64,000 nt of DNA from Wuchereria bancrofti. Lineage: Eukaryota; Nematoda; Chromadorea; Rhabditida; Onchocercidae. How positions within the stretch are numbered: position 1 is the first letter of the stretch; every line of letters starts with the position of its first letter. A program made the position numbers and the translations under genes. The stretch spans positions 14,189,088-14,253,087 of the forward strand of contig SSBO01000012.1 in NCBI GenBank assembly GCA_005281725.1, read 5' to 3'. This document shows, one piece after another, positions 15,201 through 45,044 of the stretch. Below the pieces are notes generated by a model that saw only the letters and a list, made by a program, of their open reading frames with translations, did not search any database and was not told the origin of the DNA.

Positions 15201-18200
15201 CATAAATTCCTCGGATTTTTCATCTAAAATTTTTGTTTTCAGAATTTAAAGCATCAAAATTACAAATACTGTTTGTTTATTAAAGGCTCCAACACGTCAA
15301 CTCTTTGATATCATTGCGCGATGGAAATGTCGGGCAAAGTGTCGAATATTTTTTGCAGCAATCATGAAAATTCCACGACGAGAAATTCCCGATATTCCTA
15401 TTCTAGAATTGCCGTCATTTAGGTATGCAATTAATGCTGTCTAGTTGAGAAACGATCTACTTTTTTTTCTATACCAAATCGCAAATTTAGATAAGTTCGA
15501 ATTGGGATGAGTTAGCAGTATTTCATGAGAGCAGAAACATGCAATAGAAAACAATATAATCAATTAAATCACTAATTATAGCAAAAAAGGACATTAATAT
15601 CAAAACGATTGCAATTTCCACGATTGCTTTTCAATATCTTTGTATGACAATTGTAGATTGAATTATGCATTGCAAGCATTACTAAGTAGAGGAAGCGTTG
15701 TAAAAGATCAACTTTTTGACGTTTCGCAGCCCTCCTTGAATAATCTCTTTTTCGAACGAATTAATTACGCTGCTAAGGTATGAAAAATTTTTTTAAAATT
15801 AATTTAGTTCAGTTTTAACAGAAAGTTATAACGATTCATTTTGCTTAGCTTATTAAAATTGCAAAGCTAATCATTGAACTTTGCTAAATTTTCGACTTAT
15901 TTTTCTACTTGCTTATTAAAGTAACTTATAATCTACAGCATTTCTTCTTAAATTTAATTTAAGTTTAATTTCTTGAATTTGATTTAAATTTAAGATGTCG
16001 AGAAGTGTTATTCTGTACCTTCTGCAAAAGAAAATATAATCAGAATTCTAAAGAATTACTATTGCAAGTAATAGTATTTATATAAATATGTGGAGAGCAA
16101 TGTATCAATAATACTTTCAAAACGATGGGATTTTGAAATGGAGGAAAAAATTTTTGATTATATATTTTTTCAGGAATGCTTATTAGCTTGTGAGGTGACA
16201 CTGGATTCTGCTTTGGCAGCTGTAGATGAAAGGCGACGCATCTCATTACTTAATTTTTTTGAACATAATTATTTTCGAAAATTAAATGCTTTGCAGAGGA
16301 TATCAGATGATAATGAGGCTGCATCACTGTCGGACCTACCTCAAAATTGTGTCCTAATTCGGAAGGTAATTGTTTTTAATTAAAAAAAAGAGTGAAAACC
16401 TGATCGGTTAGTGATGGATTCTAATAAAAGATTGATTTACTGCAATGATTTCTTACATATTCCTGTCCAGGTTATGGCAACTCCGCTACGACTTTTGCTT
16501 TTGCCACCAGAGGTTATGATGACAAATCGTGTAATACGTCATTTTGGAGAAGAGTACGCATTGCGTTGTGTATTTAGAGATGATAATGGCCAGAGACTTG
16601 TACCAAAGGAATTTACACGTGGGCGCTCTTTACAAGGTCTAGTTTTTTGGAATACTTTTTGTTATTAGTATAACATTTAAAAACAAATAAATAAAATAAA
16701 ACATTTAGTAGATATGAAAAATATTTTTATCTATAAAAATAATAAAGATGTGTTGTATTTTTTCCGATTACGGTTTAGAAAGCATACACATAACTATTTT
16801 ACTTGTGCAGTTAAGCCATATTCAAATTATCAGATAGCTATAAGTTTGCATCTGCAAACATTTGCATCTATTAGATATTCTGAACTGATTTTTTTGCAAC
16901 TTAAAGTAAAACTTTCGTTTGAATCTTCATGAATATTACGGATTTTTTCAGTATCATTACAAAGAGTATGGATTTTTATTGCAAATAGAAATACAGCACA
17001 TCTTTCATTCAATAAAAGCCATTAATTAATCCAATGTTAACTGATTTCAGATCAATCACTAATAATTCCGGATTTGATATATAGAACGCTTGGAACAGGA
17101 TTACATATAGCGTCACGGCATTACCAATTCCTTGCCTGGTCTAATTCACAGGTACATGAAAGGATTATTCAGAAAAAGATTATTAATATTTAGTTGTCGG
17201 TATCAGCGGCTGAAACAACGATAACAAATATTTCGATGTCAAACTTCGAGCAATGAATGATAAACTAGTCTTAACTTAATGATTGCTAAGGTTTTGCTGA
17301 ATTAAGCTATTGCCAAGATTTTGCTAAGTTTCTCCCTAAATTTTTGCTAAATTGAACGAACAGACAAGGTGGGAGAAAAAGTATTCTCTGGTTATTCAAT
17401 TTCATCTGTATATTCCGGTTTAATAGAAATTTTGAAAAACATTTAAGATGCGTGATGGCGGTTGCTATATGTATTCGGATGCCACTGTTAATGATGAAGT
17501 GCATGGTGAAATGGTTTATAACGTTGAAGATATCAGACGTTGGATGGGTGATTTTACAGCTTCGAAAAATGTCCCAAAATTGATGTCTCGCATGGGGCAG
17601 TGTTTTACGCAAGCACAGGTAAATAATTTATAAGCAATAATATTGTTTCAAATATTCATTTTTACCATTTTTGTGGTTGTCTTTTAACTTCTATCCTTAA
17701 TTCTTCATCCTTTGCTTTTTTTTATTTTTTCTTTATTCCTCTCTTTTACTTGTTATTTGTCTCTTACTTTTCTTTAAACTTTTCAATTTTTTTAATTTTC
17801 ACTTCCCGTTCAATTCCTCATTAATTATTAATCGTAACTTTTCGCTCACCCTTTTTTTTACCACTCTAACTTTTATGTATTACTCGACTATTCATTCAGA
17901 GACAGATTTTTTATTGTTTTATTCAGTTCAAAATAAAACTCAGTTCACATAATATTTTGTTAATTTCAGTATCAACAGTTGAAATAATTGAGATGTTGCT
18001 TGACTCATGGGATTCTAAACCTTATTGTTTATTTGAATCGTAACTTTTTCTGCATATCCTATCTTGCAGTATATCACTGTGTTAACGTTTTTGATCTTTA
18101 CATTAATCTTATTAATTACATGTGCATTTCAATATTTTCACCTTTTTAGTCCTTGTCTACCTTTTTTTTTTAAACTCACTTTTATTTTTTGAATTCCCAA

Positions 18201-21200
18201 CAGTAGTAATTTCCTTTTTTTTCAGCCAACAATAATGCTAAAAAAGGATGATTGGAAGGTGGAAGATGATATTTTGGGTGGAATCGTACATCCAGAAACT
18301 GGTGAAGTTTTTAATTTCTCAGATGGTGTCGGGAGAATTTCTAAAAAATACGCTGATCGAATTGCTAAAACACTAGGCTTATGTCCGACACCATCCTGTT
18401 ATCAAGTAAGCAGTTACCTTATATATTGTGCTTTGTATCGCTAACTGCTATTAAATGTAGTTTTCTGTGAAATGAAACATTTAGATTAGATTTTACTCCA
18501 ATTTTCTTCAACTACACATAGGTTATTTTCAAACATTTCAAATTTTAGGTGCGATTTAAAGGTTTTAAAGGTGTGCTGTGCATTGATCCGTTGTTGGATG
18601 AGTTAGATCAAGCTAATATTGTCTTCCGGAAAAGTCAAAAAAAATTTGAAGAAGATGAGGAAAGCGCAGCTGAAGTAGAAGTAGTGAAATATTCAATGCC
18701 TTCACCAGTTTGCTTGAATCGACCATTGATCATGATTTTGGATCAAGTAATTTGTCTTTTTTTTTCTGCAAAATTATGTGCTTTGAGGATAGAATGCATG
18801 ATTTAATCAAATATTAATCATTTCAACTATATCCGCGGATCATTGCTTTTAACAACAGCATTTTTCGAACAGAGTGCATAACTTAAATATATTTTGAAAT
18901 GAATGGAGTAAACAAGTTGTTGAAATACAACTTAAATGCTTCAAATTTACAGGTTTCTGAGAAGCAAGGTCGACATTTACATAAAAAAGTTTGTAATCGA
19001 ATTCATTCACTTTTAGAGCTGGAGCTTGATAAATTAGCCGGTTAGCTACTTTGCTTATTTTAAATCATCTTACTAATCTGAACTTGTTGTGTTGCACGGA
19101 TGGTAATAAGAGAGTGTATGCAAGAGCCACATATTTCAAAATTTTCATTCAGTTTCGAAAAAGTACCATTCTATTGAGATAAATTTGGATGGGTACAAAC
19201 TGGTGGAAGTAATTTTTTATATGAGTAAGATATGTTGCAATACCTTATTAACATTTGAGAATGATCAATTTTTCTGATGGGTGTGAACTTTTGAATTTGA
19301 ATTGAATCCTATTGAATCTTATTTAAACATAATTTTGAGCCATGATGTTCGATGAAAATATCGCTACCGAGGAGCTTAGTTCACGTTTGTCACTTCCAAT
19401 TGACTTTCATCAATTGCACAGCAACGGTATTACATTTACCAACGAACCGTTCTTCCGTTCGTTACTAATTGCCGTACACAGATACAATATAAGTTGGTTT
19501 TTGACTTTATATGAAGTTTGAGTTAGTGGTATTATTTCCAATTCTTCTAGGAACTTTTCATCTTCTAATTAAAACGAATCGCTCAAATTTCTAGAAAAAA
19601 GCAACAAACAAACAAACAGACAAAAGCATTTGAAAATCTAAATTTTTTAATTTTATTAAAAAACAATTAAATTTTAATAATTTTACCTTAAATGTATTTC
19701 AATGGAAAGAAATATGCTATTCCTTTTTTATTTATTATAAGTTGCTTACAGTATTCAAATATTGCTACTGGTATTATCTTCAGAATTGCATCTAAGCAAA
19801 TCCAAAATTTTTTTACCGTGTTCAATGGGTCGTACAATGTACGGAGTGATTGATGATACTGGATTACTCCAGTATGGGCAAGTTTTTATACAATATTCGT
19901 CGTCTATGCAATATGTCTTGACGAAGAAAATCGTTTATACAGGTAATATGAAGTTTCCCAGTATTTTTATTTTTTGTTTTTCGAACTTCATATTTTTGAT
20001 GTTTGATTTTATCTTTTTCTTATGATTTGATTATTTCTTCCTAATCAAACATATCAATTTTTATCCCTTTAGCAACTTTGAAAATGAGGACGTCTTGAAT
20101 GTGGTAATGAGCTGTGTTAAGTTGTATATATACTGCTCATAGAATATTGTAAAAAAGCTATGCTTTTTATCATCAACTTATCACCGTCTTAAAGTTACGA
20201 TTTGACCAAAATCTTTAAAAATTAGAAAGAAACCAGATTTGTTTGAGGAATTTGATTTCCTCAGGATCAGTAATGGTGACAAAGAATCCTTGCCACGTAG
20301 CGGGTGATGTTCGCATGTTCGAAGCAGTTTATCAGGATGCTTTGTTGCATCTTTGTGATGTTATTGTATTTCCACGTTATGGTCCTCGTCCACATTCTGA
20401 TGAAATGGCTGGTTAGATTAAGATTTGTCACATTTTCAACTTCTATTAGTTACTAGTTAAGATATTTAAGTGATATTAATTAGATTTGTAAGATATTTAA
20501 GCAAAAAATGAAAGCTATAAAATTAAAGAAAGTTATAATAAGTGGAAGCAACAAAGAAAAAAAATGAATTTAAAAGTTTTTTAATTTTCAGGAAGTGATT
20601 TGGACGGTGATGAATATACTGTGATATTTGATAAAGAATTGTTTTTTGAGAATAATGAAAGGGCAATGTTTTTTCCAAAATCGATACCAAGTGAATGCGG
20701 TACACCACCCACTGTATGTTATTCTTATTCTGAAGTAACGCCTGAAATTAAAATTACATTCGTTTTTAGCAAAGCGTCAGAAGATAATATTTTGAAAATT
20801 TACGTTTAAAACACGTTTAAAACATTGTTCGAAATGTATCAGTGCTATTGTATCTTGCTATAGTCACGCCATTGGATGAAAAAATAATTGAATGATTCTA
20901 GTGATTAAATTCTGAAAATTTCCTGATCTATCTTTGTAAATTTAATTCACTGGACTTGTTTGAGATTTACTGGAATTGAATATTATGTTGTGCTCAAGAA
21001 TATATTTATAGACGGGAGATATGATAGATTTTTTTCTGAAATATCTCAGCCAAGATTCAATTGGTCGAATGTCCAATGCTCATTTGATCATGTGTGATCG
21101 ACTTGGCCTTTTCCAGCAAGTTATTCTTTCCTTTTCTTTCTAAGCAATTAATTGTCTGTGACGCATGAACTATCTGTATGCTTATATTTTGTTTGCATGT

Positions 21201-24200
21201 TATCAAGTTGCTCAATATTGTTCGATGTTGATATGAATTTTACGAAATTTAACTATGTATTCAAAAAATATATTCGATTTAAAATGCAATTTCCTTTCAG
21301 CGAAATATGTGACGACATTGCCCGGAAATGTGCCGTTGCTGTAGATTTTCCGAAAACAGGTGTAGCAGCCAAACCGTTGCTATCACATGAGCAATGTGAA
21401 GTTATGCCTGATTATATGCAAAACATGATAAGACCATCGTACAGAAGCAAGCGGTTGCTTGGTGAATTGTACAGGTAATATGTTTACCATAGAGTATTGC
21501 ATATTCTTCAATTTAACAAATGAAATGGAGTTTAAGAAGAATCAAAAAATTAAATATCTTATAGTATATTCGGAATGTGAACTGCTCATGAGCTTTTACA
21601 ATTAGTTGTTGGATATCAAAAGATTAATGTTTCAGGAAAGCACGAAGAGTTGAAGATATTTCGGAAATTGTGCAAGGGACAAAATTCGCCGATTACTGTG
21701 ATCCACAGCTTTATGACGAAAGCTTATTCCATGAACAATCAGAACTCATTCAAGAAAGCTTACGTTTGAGGGATGAGTACCACTCGAGAATACAGGTCTG
21801 TGTTTGTTTTACTTACACTTTGCTCCTAATATTTTTGGTATTGTCAAGCTATGTTAAGGCTAGTTGTTGACAGTGTCATAAGCACAGTCTTTAAGGACCT
21901 CACGAAACACTATTTCATGACAGTTTATTCCACAGATAAACTAAACGATTAGAATTAAAACCCATTTTTTTTGCGATAGATTTTCAGCAATTAATGGATG
22001 AATATGGGATTTCTGATGAAGCTTCTGTAATATCAGGGCATAGTATGACAATCAAAAGGATTATTGAAATGGAGAAAGATGATTATTCGTTTTATCATTC
22101 GGATAAAATTGTAGAATTACGATATAGTCGCATTTTTTCATATTTTAGGCGTGAATTTTTCAAGGTTTGCTTTGCTCACGAGAAATTTATGTGATATAAA
22201 GAAATTTTCACTAAAATAATTGAAAAATTCATATGAAGTTTGATGACCAAAGTGTGTAATGTTTTATTTGTAGGAATTCGGAGGAGAGTCAGATTTTCTA
22301 ACAGTAGATGCGTTCGGAAAACGTGAGATGCGCTGGAATATGGCACTAATCACGAAAGCTAAAGCTTGGTATGCGGTTACATATACTAGCGCTTTCAGGT
22401 CATCTGAATTTCGATCTTTCCCTTGGATCGTCTGGGATATTTTGCTGATTATCAAACGTCAAATTGTAAGTGGCTGTATATTATTTCCACCAAATGGATG
22501 AACGGTACTCATTCCAGCGAAATGATTGATGCCAAATTTACAAATTTAACTTTACCGTTGTAAAATACTTTCCAGTCATAAATCAGTTGTTGTCAAAGTG
22601 AACTGAATTTCAGGCACTTATGTTGAAATCACCAACATCGTCAACAAATCCTTTAGCGATCCATCTTACACGAGCAATTGAAACTTTCTGCTACTACCAT
22701 CATGCTTCATTAAAACAGTTTGTTAATGAAATATCATTAGGACCGATGCGACTTGAAGCATTTGTGCGATATTCTCAGAGGTGATAGATTCATGAGCCTT
22801 CTCGTATAATAATTAATCCAGTTGATGTAAAATCGCGAATGAATCAATAAGAATATGGATTTAGTGATAATATACTACATATAGTACTTGACATTTCTTG
22901 TGAAAGCGTCATATTATACTGACCTTTTCAAATGATTTAATTTTGATCTTCCAAAATTTGATTTTTCAGATGATTCTTTAGACAAAAATTTACAGGTATG
23001 GATCAAATGTTGAAATGCCATGTTTTGTTATTGATAATTGGCTGAGAGTAGAAGGAATATATGAACGTTCTGCATTGCGAAGAATACATACTGTCGTTTT
23101 GTTTTTACAATTTAGTGTTGGAATATTACATGGTAAACACACATCTGATGAGCTGATGAACAGGCATCCTATTTATTTTGAAAAGGTAAAAATATGTAAG
23201 ACAAGAAATCGCCGTAATTATTCAAATTTTCTAACAAATTTTCCAATTTGGAGTTGAAGTTTCGAATTTAAAAATCCTATTTTGGGCTTAATTTCCTTCA
23301 AAAAATATTTAATTCCTTTACGGAATCCTTATATTGCTTAGGTCTTTCTCAGCGTATTTGATTAGTTTCAGATACTTCATAATAAAAAATGAAATAATAT
23401 GCAAATTGTCATTTAACATAATATGCGAAAATGCTTAAACCGTATTGCTCCAAAATTTGAACCTCAATTATTGCAGTTGGATCATTTACGAGATAATCCA
23501 GAAACTGCTGACTTAGCATGTAGTACTGGTGAAATACTTTTCGCATTTTTGCGTTATTTGGCAAGCAGACAATTTGCTTGCGCGAATTTTATACGTTTTC
23601 GATTGGGTGGCATGATGCAAGGAAAGAAGGGTGCTTCAATCTTCACGAGACCAGAACAGTGGTCTGCCCTACATGCTGTAAGTTTTTTGTTCTTTTCAAA
23701 AGTCAAGTCTAATCAATGAATTTTCATTTCAAATCTATGAAAAACTACCTTATGAATTATGCGGAACATGAGGGCAAGCTGCAGCATTTCTTTGCAATGG
23801 AAGTTTTCTCTACTGCCAACCTATCACAGAACATTAAATGCTGTAGTGAAAGATTCGAAATACATAATCACATACTTGTTGTATAACTGAAGTCTGAAGT
23901 TATACGACGGTTGGAAATTTTTATTTCCAAAATTTAAAGATTGTTACATTTCAAATCTTTTTTTGAACAAGGTGGCATTTCGTGCGTTTCATCATATCGC
24001 CATAACAGCCAATTTTGATGCTCTTCGGATTATGGAACATGGTGATGATGTTGCGAGATACGAGTGGGATTTTGGTGAATCAGATACTCCAGTAATTGTA
24101 TCCGGTGAACTTTGCAATCATAAAGACCTTAGTTTGCAACGAATCAATGCTGCACTTAAGGTACATATTGTCACTTCTTTAGTAAAGAAGCAATAGTCGC

Positions 24201-24643
24201 ATCAATTACACATATTCCTGACTTACTGACATCGACCTTACATTTGAAATGTTTCTCTAATGCATACTTGATGTATTCGAGATTCATTTTCCTTACTGAT
24301 GATGCTTTGAAAATTATTCTACCGTTGTAAGTACCGAAAAAAACCTTTGTTTGCACATAAGCATGCTACTAAGAAATGCAAAATATCTGACAATGATCAT
24401 CACATCACATATAAATGACATAACTTTTTAAATCGTTGATCGATACATTTGTTACAGAAATGGTCTGGTGTATATGAAATAATGAGTCGTGCGACGAAAC
24501 ATGAACAGTTACTAATTACCTGTACCGGAAGTATCTTGGCTCGACAACGACTACATCGAATATTGTTGATGGAACCGGAACGTCTCTTTGATGCCGTACT
24601 AACGGATACAATGCCAAAAGAGGCCAGAGATGATTTTTTGTAA
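12250..24643 (+). CDS. Cellular RNA-dependent RNA polymerase (EGO-1/RRF family)
   Basis: Makes RNA from RNA templates in small-RNA amplification. Exons: 12250-12315, 12614-12777, 12894-12959, 13382-13542, 14084-14307, 14590-14712, 14845-14964, 15286-15422, 15657-15777, 16174-16365, 16471-16636, 17051-17151, 17448-17618, 18226-18405, 18549-18746, 18953-19040, 19340-19492, 19784-19942, 20265-20411, 20592-20713, 21012-21115, 21301-21474, 21636-21795, 21988-22164, 22274-22465, 22614-22780, 22996-23185, 23477-23677, 23972-24160, 24458-24643. All phases fit; 1532 aa. The catalytic loop GSDLDGDEY has Asp915, Asp917 and Asp919. Other family blocks: [85 protein letters not shown] and [14 protein letters not shown]. 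One intron needs a GC donor (21116). The true start may be further upstream. I cannot choose between the ego-1/rrf-1 and rrf-3 branches by eye; a total near 1640 aa with the upstream exons would suit EGO-1. Confidence 0.93.
21116..21300 (+). other. Probable GC-AG intron in the RdRP gene
   Basis: Exon 21 ends ...GGC CTT TTC CA followed by gcaagt, the consensus GC donor. The acceptor is ttcctttcag at 21300. This is the only junction found that keeps phase (CA+C = His) and gives [14 protein letters not shown], the spacing I recall for the family. The nearest GT donor (21120) would shift the frame. Confidence 0.75.
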
Positions 24644-25616
24644 AATAAAAGCAAATGAAACTTTTAGACTCGAACTAGAAATGGTTTTCATGATCCAAGT
24701 GGTTCCTTCCATATTTTTTCAGTTTCTACTTGTAGCCTCATCGCCTTTACCATTCAACACATTTATCCTCTATGTAAACCATTCTACCTCACATATAACC
24801 TAGGCTAACACCATTTCTCCATTAATAGCATCACTTGTGGCAATTATCTGAAGGACAAGAATCGTTGCAAATCAGTTTCATCACTATTATGCCTTTTAAC
24901 GGTTCCCTCATATTATGGATCCGTAACCATTGTGATGTTACAACAAAATAACTTATTCCACTTAATTAGTAACAAATCATCCATCTAACTACACCGGTAA
25001 TACTGGTACCTTCGAAAAGTTAGTCTTCTGCCACTTCCCCACTTGCACTTGTTGAATTGCGGTGCTCTGAATACTCTTGCCATCGAAAACTTTTATTTCA
25101 ACAGAATCAAAATCCCAACTGGTGTTGTTAACGACAACTGGCTTTGATCTGCCTAATTTTAACTTCCTCTGCTTAATAAGCTGGCCTTCAATCTCATGAT
25201 TTTAATGCCACTTCGATACACATTTTCCAGCCTAGCTTTGATTAAAAAAAGCATCCTAACCAATGAAATCTTCGCAATTCAGCAAATTCAAATTTTATTT
25301 CTAAATCATTCTGAAGCTGGATATTTGGCACACACTCCAAAATTTACAAAAAACCACAGAAATATCGTGTCAATGAACACTTTTATCATCCTTCTCTAAC
25401 CAAGCATTTTTATGCTTTTCAAGTTTCATACATTACCAATAATATAATAGATTAAATACTTTTGAATAACTAAATTTCGAATGGCATCGAAATATTAAAA
25501 AAATGAGAATAAACCAGAAGTCCTTCGCCAAAAGCCCAGGAGGGATACATGATGTTTAGGTTAATGCAATCTAGAACATTATTTAAATGAACATAAGTTT
25601 GAAATAGAGAATGTAA
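24644..25616. other. Tail-to-tail spacer between RdRP and spectrin
   Basis: Contains the 3' ends of two converging genes. It is slightly less AT-rich than the introns. No exon, RNA gene or transposon motif was recognised; the frame at 25196-25399 looks like chance. Confidence 0.5.
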
Positions 25617-41396
<15,780 letters not shown>

Positions 41397-41462
41397 ATCG
41401 CCCTTCACGTTTAATTATTCCGTATATTCGAATAATATAATATGATACGATATAGAATCAAC

Positions 41463-41473
41463 CTAAAGAGAAA
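41463..41473 (-). promoter_or_regulatory. spc-1: Candidate 5' leader acceptor of alpha-spectrin
   Basis: On the minus strand tttctctttag ends at 41463, 66 bases before the spectrin ATG at 41396. It could be a spliced-leader acceptor or the border of a non-coding first exon. The intervening leader has an in-frame GTG but no other ATG in frame. Confidence 0.35.
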
Positions 41474-41779
41474 GAGAGGGAGAAAAAATCAACTTTTAAT
41501 AAAAAGTAACACTGTTCAAATATATAGCCGGAAAATCCAGTACGGATCAATCAGCAAAGATCCATTCATACTACTACAAACACAACACTATTCTTCATAC
41601 ACATACACAGAAACATACATACACATTTCTTTTGATTGATATCAGTCGTCACCGAAATGACGGTGGGTAGAGATTTGGCCAAATGAAAAAGATGTATTGG
41701 GTTTGGAGTTGGAAGAGACGAGGAAACGACGGAATCTAAATGGCAAAACGATACGAAATTTGGCAGTCTTTAACTGCAG

Positions 41780-41842
41780 CCATATACATACACACATATA
41801 CTTACATACATACATATAGACACAAACACAAACACACACAAG
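41780..41842. repeat. CA/CATA microsatellite
   Basis: Imperfect runs of acac and catacata units. They create a spurious Cys/Val/Tyr-rich minus-strand frame (41642-41839). Confidence 0.85.
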
Positions 41843-42630
41843 AAGGACTAATATCGATATTTGAATGAGTAAAGAAGAAACAGATGAATGTTGTCATTGT
41901 TGTTTAGGTATATGCATGTGTATGTGTGTGGTGACAATGATATATGACAAAATATTTTATATTGTTGTAGAAAATATTTCAATTTTTTTATGGAACAAGG
42001 AATGTTTTACAAAAGAAGTGGTGAATGAATATGCAGTAGATTGTACCTTATTAATGATATATGCATGTAACTCATTGTTTTCAATAAATCAGTGAATTTG
42101 ATGAAGTAAATTTAATTACTAGTGCTTGTTGATGTGTGCAAAGATTACTTGTTAAGGAAATAAGTGAAACCATATGATGACAACTTTAATAGCACTTTTC
42201 CCATTGCTTTCTTTTTAAGCATTCTTTTATTTCATTTGTTGAATGACATTATTGCAACAATCATATATACCTGATAAGCGGTATTTAAGCTACTCCTTTT
42301 TCAGTATTATTTTGTATAAGTCCTTATATTGAGATTTTAATCACACAACAACATTACCGTTAGCATTCAGTGGTATAGCTGAAACCGGAACCGGTATAAA
42401 GAAGTAAGTGATGAGCAGAAAAACATTATTTCCAATTTTGATTTAATATACCTCTCTCCCCCTCTCTTTTCACTCTTCTTCATCACCTTCCACTTTCCAT
42501 AGGAAGGGGAACAATTGGTGGCATATGTTAATCCTTATCTAAGCTATCCCTCCCTTCCCACACTACGTGTGTTAATTTAACAATTCGATTCTCCCAAACA
42601 GAAAGAAAATGAAAGGATGTGAGAATGCGT

Positions 42631-42673
42631 GTAAGAGAGAGAGAGAGAGGGAGAAGAAGAAAGAAAGAGACAG
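42631..42673. repeat. GA-rich microsatellite
   Basis: (AG)n followed by GAAGAAG/AAAG units. A pyrimidine-rich run (ctctctccccctctc) lies nearby at about 42451-42470. Confidence 0.85.
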
Positions 42674-43354
42674 ATTAGGATTCTGTTAACAAAGGCTTAC
42701 AACAAGCCATCACTCTAACAGAAAAAAAAGGACTGGGATGGAAATAGTTTTTGACATCCGTTGAAAGAGTCGGTTTTCGGAGTTCCATGAGTTGTGTTAT
42801 AAAGTTACTCAAATTTTAACCACAACTGCCTAGACTTACTAAACTACTTCCCATTACATTCGTAATTATTTATATTCGCTTAGTTATTAAACTATTAAGC
42901 TATTGACTAACTACACTCGGTCATTTATACGAATTTTTGCTTAAATATTTAGTAATTAAATAGCGAATAATTATACTACTGGCCGTATTAAAATAAATCT
43001 TTAAATTTATAAAACAATAATAATAACCGATGAATGTGAAATGAAATCACTGAAAGGCGAGTTGTGAAAAGTTGATAGGAACAAAAAGCAAGAAAGGTAA
43101 TGAAAATAAAAAATTTGAAACTTCAGACTGAAAAGAAAGTTGTAAGCATAACATCTCGGATATCCTTATATTCCAGATGCTTAATCAAGCTGATTCATAA
43201 TATCGTGCATAGGAGATGGTTGATTGCTTTTCGTAATTTAGCATAACTGGGGAGGACGAAAAGTTGTAATGCAAAAAGGAATTGATCATAATTAAATGAA
43301 TCAACAAGATGTCTTCTTTTTGCCTTACGAGTTGAAAAATAATGGTATAATTAA

Positions 43355-43482
43355 ATAATAATAATTGATGACAATAATGATAATAGTAACAGTAATAATA
43401 ATAATAACAATGATAATAATAATAATAGTAACAATAATAATAATAATTAATAATAATAATAATGATAACAATAATAATTTCA
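43355..43482. repeat. AAT/GATAAT trinucleotide repeat array
   Basis: About 125 bases of aat units with gat and aca interruptions. The resulting Asn/Ile/Thr-rich frame is not a protein. Confidence 0.9.
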
Positions 43483-45044
43483 AATTCGAATTCAGTGATT
43501 GTGGAGTTATCTTTGCTATGACAAGAAAACTAATTTTATATTATTAAAAAATTAAAAAAAGGGAAGTGCATAAAGTGGTTGCCGACACGACCGGGATATT
43601 GTTTTCTCAAAGTTTAAGAAAAAGTAGGCTAAGAAATCAATTATAATCATGGAATCGGCTAATATGAAACTAAAAGAGCAACATAACGACGTGGTATTAT
43701 GGATATATGTGAGCAAAAGTCTCCTTTTTGGGAACACACGAAAGTTTTAACCTGATACAGCAACAGCACTATGGAACCAGTAGATAAAATCGTCTTGATG
43801 TCTCCGTAAATGTAAGCAATGATTTTAAGGATAGAAACTTTCGATGTAAAATGTGAAACCGGAACGAACTGAAGATCCGAACAATGGAAAAAGAAACATA
43901 AGTTTTGTTTGAAATCATGTAAGCCAACACAATGCGCATGTAAAAATAATAGTTGTGTGAGTTTCAATACATCGAAGAATTCAATATTATAGAGAAGCAA
44001 CTGTGTCAGATATAAATATTGTAGTACCGATTTAGCTTTAACTCCTATGGCCTCGTGAAGAGCACTTTTATTCTACTTACATATAAGTTATAAATACAAC
44101 GATTTCCATACACTTAGAACAGAAATTTTTTTTTCAAAAAAAAAAATCGAAGATTGGATTCTGCGAATAACAGAGGAACTATAAATGTAATTTCTGCGGA
44201 GCATCATGAATATGCTGAACAAATCCTCCATTAATACTTAGGCTCTCAGGAATAAAACTTCAAAACATATTGAAAAAATAACTAATGGATGGTCCAAATG
44301 ACCATAAGATTTTCCGTATTTAAATACTAAGTACATCAAAATATACATATTCTGATAGCACATCGTCAAATGAATTTTATTCGTTGTCAACATGAAATGA
44401 AGATTACTTTAAATGAACGATTTGTGATGTTTCATATGTTATGAGCAACGTACGTATGATACGTGAAACTAAAACATTTAAAGACTCGAAAAACTAGTAA
44501 TTGAAATTAAAAACTTCAGAACTTCCTTTTTCAGAAACTTTAGCCGTACTTCCAACCTTTCAGTCTTCCCAACGTCAATACACCAACAACGTCCCACGCT
44601 GCACCGAAAAAGTCGCATGCCAACCGAAAAAACAGTGAACACTCGTGAAGAGCGGTATGCAAAACTTTATCTCTTCTTCCAGTCGTACCAGTGGATGTTA
44701 AATTGAGCTTCGTTGCGAGTAAGCTTTCCGAGATGTTTTCATTTCGGGTTTCTAATTAGCTTAGTTCTTTCACTACGAGTTTTGAGATCATTCGTGTGTT
44801 GTGTGTGTTGAGATCTATGTGAAGCAGTTTCATAGCTATTTAGAGGGATGTTCTAGTGATCCGAATTTGACAATTGTGACAAGACGTACTAACTTGAAAC
44901 CAATTATTGCAGTCTATTTACATAAACATTCACAGTTATCTTTTAGCAAACACTTATCACGTGCGCTACTGTTCACGTATTCTCGCTGATCTGGATAATT
45001 ACCTGAAAAATTTCCGGTCCGAGCTGGATCAAACAATAATACTG

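Larger units (their letters stand above)
41397..45044. other. Head-to-head spacer between spectrin and the TMEM256 homologue
   Basis: About 3.6 kb between two divergent starts, probably holding both promoters. It contains CA-, GA- and AAT-type microsatellites, listed separately. A G+C-richer patch lies at about 44520-44720. Short open frames (43659-44000 minus, 44801-44989 plus) show no family features. A non-coding first exon for either gene could lie here. Confidence 0.5.

Noticed and set aside
20714..20808. Read-through of the RdRP catalytic exon giving a 31-residue alternative tail
   Set aside because: A good donor (act|gtatgt) and the conserved next exon at 21012 explain the region; the read-through is simply intron.
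43365..43547. Asn/Ile/Thr-rich frame
   Set aside because: It is the translation of the AAT repeat array.
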